Notes under the pieces: generated by a model
Told to the model about the DNA's origin: nothing
Seen by the model: the letters and a program-made list of their open reading frames with translations, nothing else
Database searches by the model: none
Shown here: positions 1 to 11,400 of the stretch, one piece after another
How the letters are laid out: each line of letters begins with the position of its first letter
How positions within the stretch are numbered: the first letter of the stretch is position 1
From: Parapristionchus giblindavisi
Taxonomy: Eukaryota; Nematoda; Chromadorea; Rhabditida; Diplogasteridae
Reading direction: 5' to 3'
Assembly: GCA_943737045.1 (NCBI GenBank)
Contig: CALSFV010000105.1
Location: 166,001 to 230,000 of the forward strand
Length of the DNA: 64,000 bases
Made by a program: the position numbers and the translations under genes

Positions 1-1379
1 CGACCATGCGCCGGTGCGGGGCGGTCGGTTTTATGAAAAAGTGACGTAACTTTCCTAATCGGAAAAAGTGCACTTTTCTTCTATGCGCGTTTTGTTGCAC
101 CCATATGTGTCTAAAAATGACCCAAGTTTCAGAGGATTTGAGAAATGCAAAAAAAAAGCGTTGATTTTAGTGACGCGACCTTGGACCTGACATTGGAAAG
201 AACGGCTTATTCCTTTATCAAGAGACAGCAAAGGTGCTTAAATGACTCAAAAACATCCGAAAAAGCATTACGAGCTCAAAATACCCATATACGACAGTTA
301 TGTGAAACACAAAATCACCGAGTTCCGAAAAATTTGAAAAAACCCATATTTTGCTTTTCCACGTGGAAAAAACGTCTCAGTAATGTTAATTAATCTTTAT
401 AATATTTCTTATAATGTTTTTGAACATTTATGTTTTTGGAAGTGAAGGCCTACCTGCTCTTAGAGCCGAGATATCCGCCATCGAGATTACACGCGCGCGC
501 CCCAACTCCGCGCGATGTGTTGCCATAAAATGAACGTTTTCCAGCTCAGAATGACTCAAAACAACTTGTTTCATCATTCTTATCACGAAAAAATACCTTG
601 GAACAAGTTTTCTGTGTCTGTAAAAATCAGCAAAAGATTTGGATCGAACCGGGGTTCGAACCCGCTCGGTGGTAAAGGTAAAGAGGTAAAGAGGTACCGC
701 TCTAAAACACCGAGCGGGTTCGAACCCCGGTTCGATCCAAATCTTTTGCTGATTTTTACAGACACAGAAAACTTGTTCCAAGGTATTTTTTCGTGATAAG
801 AATGATGAAACAAGTTGTTTTGAGTCATTCTGAGCTGGAAAACGTTCATTTTATGGCAACACATCGCGCGGAGTTGGGGCGCGCGCGTGTAATCTCGATG
901 GCGGATATCTCGGCTCTAAGAGCAGGTAGGCCTTCACTTCCAAAAACATAAATGTTCAAAAACATTATAAGAAATATTATAAAGATTAATTAACATTACT
1001 GAGACGTTTTTTCCACGTGGAAAAGCAAAATATGGGTTTTTTCAAATTTTTCGGAACTCGGTGATTTTGTGTTTCACATAACTGTCGTATATGGGTATTT
1101 TGAGCTCGTAATGCTTTTTCGGATGTTTTTGAGTCATTTAAGCACCTTTGCTGTCTCTTGATAAAGGAATAAGCCGTTCTTTCCAATGTCAGGTCCAAGG
1201 TCGCGTCACTAAAATCAACGCTTTTTTTTTTGCATTTCTCAAATCCTCTGAAACTTGGGTCATTTTTAGACACATATGGGTGCAACAAAACGCGCATAGA
1301 AGAAAAGTGCACTTTTTCCGATTAGGAAAGTTACGTCACTTTTTCATAAAACCGACCGCCCCGCACCGGCGCATGGTCG
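1..1379. repeat. 1.38 kb near-perfect palindrome (fold-back element)
   Basis: Bases 1-671 read as the near-exact reverse complement of 708-1379, with a loop of only about 36 bases (672-707). The innermost stem carries GGTTCGAACCC, which resembles a pol III B box, on both strands. ORFs in the two arms are mirror images of each other, so they are not independent genes. The left end is cut by the window, so the element may be longer. It could be a fold-back transposon, a recent inverted duplication or an assembly artefact; the few mismatches between arms argue for real DNA. Confidence 0.9.
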
Positions 1380-1758
1380 ACAAATGACGTCATCAACTGG
1401 GAAATGTTGCCCAAATTCTCCTCTTTCGATCCTTTTTTTGAAAAAGTGTCTATCATTATTTTGAACGGAGTTATGATCATTTTTCTGACGCACACTCGAG
1501 CCAAAAATACCGTACCTGCCAACTTTGACCTACCGTAACTCGAAAATGAGAGCAGATATGCAAATTCGGCCAACGCAGTTCGATAGAGCATCGTTCAAAG
1601 TACTTAATCTGAATTTTTCAGGGGGTCGAAATTTCTATGTCCGCGGACCCTCCGAAACGGTCGATTTTCTCGCGATTCCTCTCATATAAGGGATTTCCAA
1701 TGCATGTATGAGCGCGTCCGACTACAGCTATCATCAAGTTTTACGAGAGTTAAAACAT

Positions 1759-1827
1759 GCTCAAATGGCTTAGTGGCAAGAGTGTTGTGTAGCGATCCGA
1801 ACCACGAAGGTTCGATTTCTACCCAGC
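1759..1827 (+). repeat. tRNA-derived SINE-like sequence
   Basis: TGGCTTAGTGGCAAGAGTG resembles a pol III A box and GGTTCGATTTC a B box, about 35 bases apart as in a tRNA. No seven-base acceptor stem closes the structure and the anticodon arm does not pair, so I call a tRNA-derived repeat or pseudogene rather than a working tRNA. Confidence 0.55.
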
Positions 1828-2068
1828 GTAAATCATCTTTGCCGATTTTTCTTATTGTTTAAATCTATTTCAAATCCCTTAAATGTAAGGCAATAATTCC
1901 CTTACAGGTAAGGGAAATAATTCCCTTATATAACTGGGAATAATTCTCTTGGGGTACCTTAGCCATGGAATTATTCCCTTAAGTATAAGGGAAATTTCTG
2001 TGAGTGTAATTAGGTACCGTGAAAACCTGTCAGGTCAAGGGCCATCCGTTGAAGCCGGGACTTCTCAA

Positions 2069-2265
2069 GAAAATTTGAAACTCTCCGCTCTGGCCACACT
2101 CTCTCGCTTTCTTTGTCTACGTGAGAGTATTGCCAATGCTGAGAGTAAAATCTGCTTGGGGTGTGTCTTTAAAGGTAGCATTCCCCCGAGCTAATTTTAC
2201 TATCCGCTCTGATATCCTTCTCTCATACACAAAGAAAGCGAGATGTCATTGCCAGAGCGGAGATT
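2069..2265. repeat. Fold-back repeat family F1 (CTCTCCGCTCTGG type)
   Basis: Inverted halves with AAACTCTCCGCTCTGG, CTCTCTCGCTTTCTTTG and GGGGTGTGCCTTTAAAG-like blocks. The same blocks recur, often shortened to about 80-100 bases, near 3221-3310, 11195-11240, 12630-12720, 14700-14775, 21720-21780, 53405-53495, 56260-56350, 58360-58455 and 62600-62700. This is a short non-autonomous dispersed family that sits in introns and intergenic DNA. No transposase is visible. Confidence 0.75.
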
Positions 2266-2443
2266 AACAAATTTTTTTATACCAGAATGGTTCCTGTAAT
2301 AGCTGAGACTGTCCTCTGGAGGCTACGATATAATAGTTTTACCAGAATTTCTAAAAAAAAGTCACTGTTCTTATAAATCTACTCGTTTTGTCAGTGGGCA
2401 TATAATGGTTTGCTTGATAATTAAAGTGATTAACAAATTAAAG

Positions 2444-5400
2444 ATCTGCGAATTGTTCTGCGAAGAAAGTTTCGTCGCCAGAGGAAGTTACAGCGATTTG
2501 GTAAGAATCCTTTGAAATAAATTTAAATTTTTAAATTTTAGTAAGTCTCCGGAATCAACCCAACACACTGTGCAGGGGTAAGTTTTGAGTTTAAAAATAA
2601 ATAATTATACATATTTATGACCGGTTCCGCGTAAAAATCTAGCCACCCCTAGAGGGCCATTGATTACATATTCAATCGATTTTCTGATGGGAGGTCTTTC
2701 GCGATGACGAATCTGGAATTTGTACTATATTATAAATCTAGTTCTATGTAACGGCCGGACGCCCTCCGGATTAGTAGTAAGCAAGCATTAATAACGAACC
2801 ATGGCATGTGTTCGATACAAAATGACCGTCGAATAGTAAAACCGTCTTGGTTAAAGCTAACAGGCAATGGTGTAACATCCCCTACCAGTCATAACTCCAT
2901 TCGTCATCCCGAAACATCTCTTGTCAAAATCGATATAACATGCAATCGATAGTTTTAGACCTATTTTTTTAAAAAAAACTAAAAGAAATTTGGCTACTTT
3001 TAGTGCGGTTTCTTCCTATAACCCTTTAGAAGAACCAGATCTTACTTATAACAGTGTTTTGGAAAGATACGGTAGGTAGTGAAAGATCAAAGATCAAAGA
3101 TCAAAGATCAATCCATTTCAGGTCGCTGGAAGCATATTCGCGTGGAGGTTTCTGTTCGATTTCTGATTGTCATGATCTCAGTTTTCTTTTGGGTGTACCT
3201 GTCAGTATTATTATTGCATTAAAACACGCCCCGAGCTAAACTCTCCGCTCTTGCAATGCTCTCTCGTTTTCTTTATCTTCGAGAGAATGCTGACAGAGCA
3301 GAGACCAAAAAAATCCGCTAAATCTTCAAAATATTCTAAAATTTTGAATTTTCACTAATATTTTTCGTTGTCTGAAAAACATTTATGGAGCTGCATGAGC
3401 ATTTTTTAAAAATTATTAATATTTTTAAAAAATTCAGACATATTGTGAATGCGGTAGAGAAGAACCTCAACTATATGATCAAGGGAGAACGACCATACTG
3501 TGTCTGTAACAGGAGCGACCTTACGTTGGGAAGATTTGAGCAATCTATTGCAATAGTCAGTGTAATTTTCAAAAAAATGTAGATATGTAACTGTAAGGCG
3601 GTGTTACATTTTCAAAACGTGCGCACGCCGTAACCTCTGCCGCAACGTCTCCGTCGTTACGTCGTGCGCACGATTTGAAAAATGTAACACCAGTAGTATA
3701 GTTTGCAATCAAAATTATGATGTCGGCATCCTTTGATCATCGTGCGGTAAAATGGTCCTCCAAAGCAAACTATACTACTAACACCGCATAACCGTTCAAC
3801 TGTAAAGTACAGTATAGCCCGCGGTTTTGTAAATGCGCCCCACTTCGGCGCCACGGCGGTTCAATGACAGCAATTAAGAGAGAGTCTGGATTTTTCAAAC
3901 CTATTGCAAAATTGGTCAAAAAAGTCTTACCACGAAAGTTTTCCCTCCAATGAACCGCCGTGAGCGCGCTTTCAATCATTCTTCCCCTTTGCGTATGAAT
4001 ATATGCAAAACAGTTTCCAGTTCAAAACAGTCCAATAGTTTCCGCCATAAATTTTTTAATGAGTGGAGAAAATGAAATAAACTTGCTATTGCTGAGAAAA
4101 GCAATTGAAAGCAAATCACACTGGCCAGAAAACGATGGAGACTATAATTGAGTATTATAGAGTCATCGAATCGGAGGAAAGGAGATTGTCAAGATCGGCG
4201 GTACACTGTTTGGTGGATTATCTAGTCCTTTGTGGCAAATGTACGCAGTTAAATTTTAAAATCCAAGAAAAATCGCTAAAATTAACGTTCCAATCACGTT
4301 TCTTGTTCTTGAAATCAGTCAATAGCCTGTGACTGATTGACTATTCGTGCAATCAATCAACATTATCTGCTAAGCGATGGCCGACAAAGCGTAGGAGTGG
4401 ATTTTCCAAAAACGCCTCCGCCTAGGCATGTGCCGTCACGTTTGTTGGCCATCGCTCATGGATACGTCCTCTGATCTCTTATCTGATGGGATTATTAAAG
4501 GGTATCTGGTCGTCGGAAACCCTTCCTCTACTCGCTTGTTGCTGCTTCCATAACAACAATCATTCAATCCTTGGCCACCAATACTAAACTTCAATTTATT
4601 GCCTATATCATTTTCTCCACCGCTGCTTCAGTACGTTGTGTCCGCGACGCGGAAACTACCCAACCCAACCACCCGATCGATTACTGTAGTTGCCACATTT
4701 CAGATCTCCTTTACTAGTTCTGTCGTCGGTTTGGTCGAGATAATGCCGTATAACATCCGATTTCTGTCGATGATGCCCTTTTGCTACCAAATTACCCTGC
4801 TATATGTAAGTTAATGCACTGAAGAAAAAACTCCCTGGTTAAGGAATTAATGAATCCCAGTAATGTAAGGTGTATTTCAAAATTCCAAACTTTCCAAGAT
4901 ATTTTCGGTCAAATCTGTGGCCGTATGCAAGAACCGTTTTCCGGGAAAATGTGACGTCATTACCGTAGGCGGAGGCGTTCTCCAAAAATCCTCCGCCTAC
5001 GCTAATTACATCACATTTTCCCGGAAAACGGTTTCTCGTACACTGGAGAAAAATAATTATTCACAGTCACTCAGGACGCCCATTTTCGGGAGATTTTGCT
5101 GTACTCACGTTAGTTTAGAGCGTACAATAAGGGTGAAAGAGAGATTACGGATGAGCCCATGGGGATTCGAACCTGCGCTACCTTCTGGATGGACAGTCAC
5201 TCGAGTTACCATTAGGCCATGCGAACATCTTTCATTTCAATGCGCTCGTGTAAAAGGCCAGCGTTTCGTGGGATATAAAAGGACAGAGGCGAATGCCAGA
5301 CGGGTTTGAGCGCGAGGTAGTTGAGATAGGAAAGAGTAGAATTGAAGAGTGAACGTGCATTTCGCTATTTATGGTGTAGGCCACACAAAAGTTTTTACCA

Positions 5401-8400
5401 TATTCTTCGGAAAGCTCGCCTGCTTAGTGTTGTAATTGGTCTAGAGTTCTATTTCCCGGCTAGTGTACAGGCTCTGTTATGATTGAACTAACGTGTACTG
5501 TATAAGGGCTTTACCCAATTCTCCTGTGGTAGCTTACAAAGATGCTCCCAACTTGTCCTGACTATATGGGATGGCAATAGCATGACTAGAATCAGTTTAC
5601 GATGCTTTTTACGAATCCGTTTTCAAACGTCGCCCAATCGAGCTGAGCTTCGAGAAAATCGATACTAGTTGATTCGAAAATGCACGCGTGATCCATCTTA
5701 TCCACTAAAATACACCGGCCGTTGTTTGGATACTTGATAGATGCGTGCATGAACACATTTGAATTAGGTTGTAACATAAGTCTTTGTGCTTTTTGAAGTA
5801 CGTATTCAAATTAAATTATCTTTCTTTGTCGACGAGATTGAGGATCAATTTATTCACTGTTGTGGTCGATGACTCCTTGCTATAAAGCACTATCTGAGAG
5901 AATTCAATAACTGGAATATTTTTTGGTATCGATGAAAAATGAATTTTTCTGTTTTATGTGTGATAATTACAGGCTCCACGAGTGAAGTACACTGGTACTT
6001 GGAAATTGCTTCCAATTGAAAATTCGCTTCAGGGGGTGACCACACAACGATTTGGCGCCTTTTCCTAAAAAGTTTATTTCGAATCCAATCGATTCGGGAG
6101 TGGGTGCAATGAACTCCTTGGCGAATTATAAGAAACTATTGCTGAGGAAAGTTTTTTGATCCACGGTCAACGAAGGCTGGAATTTTGAATTTTCGAAAAA
6201 AATTTCACATTTAATTAATTTTCACTAGTTCACCATAACAAGCCTACAACTTTTTATTTGCTCAATCGCTTCTACATATCATAACACAGCTTCAGTTTAA
6301 AAATCATAATTTTAAAAAAATACATTTTTTATGAAAACATCGCTTTTATAACGAAAATCGTAATTATGGTGTGCACTAGGGTGGCAAGAATGGCGCAAGA
6401 GTATTCGTTCCCACTGGCAGTCTTGGCCGAGTAATCGGAGAGAGAGGCATTTACGATCTCTCTCTCATCGAATGAGCCGGGAGAGGGGTCATTGTCTCGA
6501 ATAGTCAAAAAACAGTCGAGTCGAAATCGAATGGAAAGGTTTTTCTCAGCACTGCGTTGACCAAATTCAATACTTTTTAAACTTCTGACATCAGCTCATT
6601 AAGTGCTATAAAACGAAGCCAAATTTAACAATTTTTTTCAAAAAAATTTTTTAAAATAATTTGTTGGTTTATGATACAATAATATTATTAATTTGATAAC
6701 AATTATTATGGAAATACTATTATTAAAGTTCCAATTCGTCATCAGATTCAAACTCTTCAATCTCGCTATCATCAGACAAAAAAAGAAAAAAAAGAGAAAT
6801 TTTAATTTGAATTATTCGATGCGAATTGTGTATCATTTTAAAGATCTCGTTTTGCTGATTTCAAATATACATAATTTGTCTAGTTTTGTTCAAACACGGC
6901 CTTGAAAAACGCTCGACTCGACTTCGACTCGACCTAAAAACGATTATCCTAGGGAGAGAGATAGAGACTGCCAAGGGGAACGAATATCCTCTCCATTCGA
7001 CCTCGACTCGATAGAGACTACAAAACAGGCTCATTCGAGAGCAATTCTCGCCACACTGTGCACCTACAGTAATCCCAAATCGGTTAATTTGGAAATTTGG
7101 TAGTTTTAAACATATTTCACCGCTGTTCTTGACCTGACTGAGGTATACGACTACTCCTCGTCTTCGGAGTGCATCTATTCCCAGGTGCTGATTTCGCTGG
7201 AAATTGACATTTTTCGTAAATTGATCATTATTCCGTTGTTTGTTATTCATTATCGATAAAAATTGAATCGCTATACCATAGTATCATCTATACAAACATA
7301 CTAAAAAATGAAGAGAAACGGTTGACTTTGAAGAGTGATTGCTGAAAAACCAAAATATCATAAAATGTTGACCAGCACTGAACCGTGCAGGTGCACTCCG
7401 AAGACGAGGAGTAGTCGTATACCTCAGTCAGGTCAAGAACAGCGGTGAAATATGTTTAAAATTACCAAATTTCCAAATTAACCGATTTGGGATTACTGTA
7501 GGTGCACACCATAATTACGATTTTCGTTATAAAAGCGATGTTTTCATAAAAAATGTTTTTTTTAAAATTATGATTTTTAAACTGAAGCTGTGTTATGATA
7601 TGTAGAAGCGAGTGAGCAAATAAAAATTTGTAGGCTTGTTATGGTGAACTAGTGAAAATTAATTAAATGTGAAATTTTTTTCGAAAATTCAAAATTCCAG
7701 CCTTCGTTGACCGTGGATCAAAAAACTTTCCTCAGCAATAGTTTCTTATAATTCGCCAAGGAGTTCATTGCACCCACTCCCGAATCGATTGGATTCGAAA
7801 TAAACTTTTTAGGAAAAGGCGCCAAATCGTTGTGTGGTCACCCCCTGACGCGAATTTTCAATTGGAAGCAATTTCCAAGTACCAGTGTACTTCACTCATG
7901 GAGCCTGTAATTATCACACATAAAACAGAAAAATTCATTTTTCATCGATACCGCACATACAGTGTGGCCTAAAAGTCATCGGACACTTTTTCGTTTTTTT
8001 ATAACTTTTGATCCAGGAAAGCAATCAAGCTGATTTTTTTAGTCAATGTACAGAATTTATCAAGGGATACTACCATGATGTATTGGTGTAATGAAATTAG
8101 TTCACTGTTGCATAGTGATGATTCTATCGAAATACACTTTTTTGAAAAATTACATTTCTATGGTGAAAGGCCCTGTTCTTCTGAAACACTGTGAGAGTGT
8201 AGACATATACTAGGGCTGCACAGTCAAACAATCCGGAATGGCTCTGACTCCGATTTCGAACTGTAGCTTTGTTGCAACTTTGACCAGCAAAATTTATAAC
8301 TCAGCTTCTAGATGTGCTAACGACCCGTTCTAAGTGCTAAAATGATGCTAGTGGCGAGTAATGCTTATCCCCAGATTACGGTAGTCAAAGCTCGACATTT

Positions 8401-11400
8401 GCCCTCAGGGCATAAAATATTTTTTTTGAAGGAGGACTGAATTTGACACCCCACCGTTCAGAGGGCGGGTTTTCTAAAATTATGGTTCCTGCACAAGCAG
8501 CTTAGCAATGTATCATATATTTATTTCCCTTATTTTGGTTTAGTTCCGATTCCTTTCAGATCCGTAGCAAAAGTTATGCTGAGGTCTACTCGGTGCCCGC
8601 TCTTACGCTTTCATTCTTACGGCGCTAGTTCCTGGGCCTCTATTGATGAAATCTCTTATTTTCAAAGCACATATGCATGTTAGAGATGTTCACAAAAGTT
8701 TTTACACTATTGCTGAACCTTGATCTTTGATCTTTGTATGTTGATCTTTGATAGCTGAAACCGAGTAGACCTCAACATAACTTTTGCTACGGGTCTGAGA
8801 GGACTCGGAACTAAACCAAAATAAGAGAAATAAATATATGATATATTGCAAAGCTACTTGCGCAGGAACCATAATTTTAGAAGTCCCGCCCTCTGAACGG
8901 TAGGGTGTCAAAATGAGTACTCCCCCAAAAAAATTATTTTTTGCCCTGAGGGCAAATGGCGAGCTATGACTACCATATTAGGGGGATAAATATTACTCGC
9001 CACTAGCATCATTTCAGCACTTAGAACGGGTCTTTAGCACGTCTAGAAGCCGAGTTATAAATTTTGCTGGTCAAAGTTGCAACAAAGCTACAGCTCGAAA
9101 TCGGAGTCAGAGCCATTCCGGATTGTTTGACTGTGCAGCCCTAGTATATGTCTACACTCTCACAGTGTTTAAGAAGAACAGGGCCTTTCACCAAAGAAAT
9201 GTATTTTTTCAAAAAAGTGTATTTCGATAGAATCATTACTATGCAACAGTGAACTAATTTAATTACACCATTACATCATGGTTGTATCCCTTGATAAATT
9301 CTGTACATTGACTCAAAAGATCAGCTTGATTGCTTTCCTGGATCAAAAGTTATAAAAAAACGAACAAGTGTCCGATGACTTTTAGGCTACACTGTATGTC
9401 GATTTTCTAAGATAGCGTGATCTATAATACAGCCACACAGTGGGCTCACTGCTTGTGGAAGGGTTATTGTGGTTACATTGAGGCCAACCACTTTTCGATA
9501 TCTTGATTGTTCTTAACTTTTTGATTTACTAAAGCAAGTTGGGCGCCTTAAAGAAGGGGACCCTCGAGTTTTTCGTGACTAAACTGGCCAGGCAGAACTA
9601 TAGATCACATCTCCCTGTTTACAAAAACAATTTTCTCTAAAATTTTATATGCCCCGGAATACCGTAAACCCGGGATTAAAGTTCACTCATGTCCAGGGAA
9701 AGGCGCGAGTTTTTGAAAATATATAGAAAATTGCAAACGGGATTCGAACCCGCGTGGCACGGTTACAAACGCTGGCATGTAACCACTTAGCTATACACGC
9801 TACTCTCTGAATCTCTCAATTCTGATAGAGAACATAAGGTCACTTCCTATCTCCCACGTTCTAGCGCACCCCAAATCTCCTGGTTCCCCTTCTTTAACTA
9901 AAGCAGTAGCCCAAGAGAGTTATGTTGTGAGAGTAAGGAGGAAAAGATAGTATGGGCCGGAAAAATTTGGCTGTCTTAAAAAATATCGAGTTGAACTTAG
10001 CCAGTTCGAGTGGTGCCGTAAAGAAGAAACATTTCATACAGCTGTGGACGCGGCGATATGATCTATGGCTTCAAATCTTGTTGTTGTTAACAATAGAGGT
10101 CCCCGAATATATCAGTGAACTCAGCTATACGCATGCAATTCATTGGCTCATTTCACACTTCTTTGAACATAAAGCATCTCTATTTTCTGATATTTTCAGG
10201 TTTAGTGATCGATTCTAGATTCTCTACTTAATAAATTAACTGGCTATAATGCACACTATTATTGCGAATGATCCATTTGTTAAATTAAACTACCAGATTG
10301 CCAACTCATGCGCTTGTTCTTTTTAGAAAAATAAAAGAGATAGCGGTCTCAATCCGCGATTTTATTCAAATTTCGGTCAAATGACCAATATTCGTCTACA
10401 CTACTTTTTGGCTTTTTAAAGATTCTTTAATTCTAGTGAAATAGTGGGTGTGGGTGATCCATGAGTGGCTGACATTTAATAACAGGTATAACATGGATCG
10501 CACTTCTTTAAGACAAAAAGCGTAACTCAAATTTCCGAAGTGACCATTCCTCTCTTTTCTAATATATTTTCTGAGTTTAATTTTATGCAAGGAATTGGTC
10601 AGCGTAAGGTTGGAGGGGACATATGTGGGGCACACCTAACCCAGGTGATGATTGATTTTGGTTAAATTGATGCGAGAGAGAGACCGGAACAAATTGGACT
10701 TTAGAACTAGATTTTCACTTTTGACAAACAGGCGAGGTATACTCATCATTAAAGGGAAGCCTGAATCTATGGTTCTGTGGGTTATGTAGGTGGGGACACT
10801 AGCTAGTGATATGCACTGGTACATAGAGCTCCGTTGAAAACGAAGCGAGAAACAAAAGTACAAACACAGCACTACCAAATGCACAAAGACGTATGTTACA
10901 ACCTAATAGTTTTTTTAAAAATTTCCGAATAAACAAGAATCAATTTCAAAATCGATTTTCTCGAAGCTGAGCTCGATTGGGCGAAGTTTGAAAGCGAATT
11001 CGTAATCAGCATCGACAACTGATTCTGGTCATTCTTTTGCCATCTCATGGCCAGGACAAGTTGCGAGCACTCTCATGTTAGGCAGATAATTGCTTACAAA
11101 TATTTGATCTCTAATTATTTGTGTGCAAAAGTCAACGTGAAAAGATTGCAAATAATGTTTTCACATCGTAATATAATTTAGTTTAATCTAAAGTTAATTT
11201 GAGAATCTCCACTCTGGCAGTGCTCTCTCGCGATCTTTGTTTTTGAAATTGCAAAAGTACAAAATTGCAAAATTCAGCTTGTCGCAATTCTACTCAACTT
11301 CGCGGTCGATTTGAACGGGATTATTCTGATCTGTTCTGGACTCTACGCTCTCGGATTTATCTTTGCCTCTCTGTAAGATAATAATAATAATAGTATTGAA

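Larger units (their letters stand above)
1380..2443. other. Repeat-filled flank, no gene recognised
   Basis: No coding exon is supported here. It holds a tRNA-like SINE (1759-1827), a run of imperfect palindromic copies of AATTCCCTTA at about 1880-2010, and a fold-back repeat at about 2069-2265. The first exon and promoter of the downstream transporter gene should lie in this stretch or just before it, but I could not place them. Confidence 0.6.
5515..11095. mobile_element. 5.6 kb composite insertion with about 0.25 kb inverted ends
   Basis: The block near 5515-5785 is repeated inverted and diverged near 10878-11095: for example CAATCGAGCTGAGCTTCGAG against CTCGAAGCTGAGCTCGATTG, and GGTTGTAACATAAGTCTTTG against CAAAGACGTATGTTACAACC. 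The pair brackets almost all of the extra length of this intron relative to the 0.4 kb intron of copy B, so it looks like one large insertion, or a nest of insertions, acquired after the tandem duplication. Inside are a nested palindrome (5925-7952), a mariner-type fold-back (7958-9396) and a tRNA-like SINE. I see no transposase in it. Confidence 0.6.

Noticed and set aside
515..864. Two near-identical 93-codon ORFs on opposite strands
   Set aside because: They are the mirror arms of the 1.38 kb palindrome; no start context or domain supports either.
5150..9805. tRNA genes on the - strand near 5.2 and 9.75 kb
   Set aside because: A and B boxes are good but the acceptor and anticodon stems do not pair; more likely tRNA-derived SINE sequence.
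9952..10218. 88-codon + strand ORF
   Set aside because: It lies in the composite insertion of the transporter intron, with no homologous context, no domain and no splice partners.
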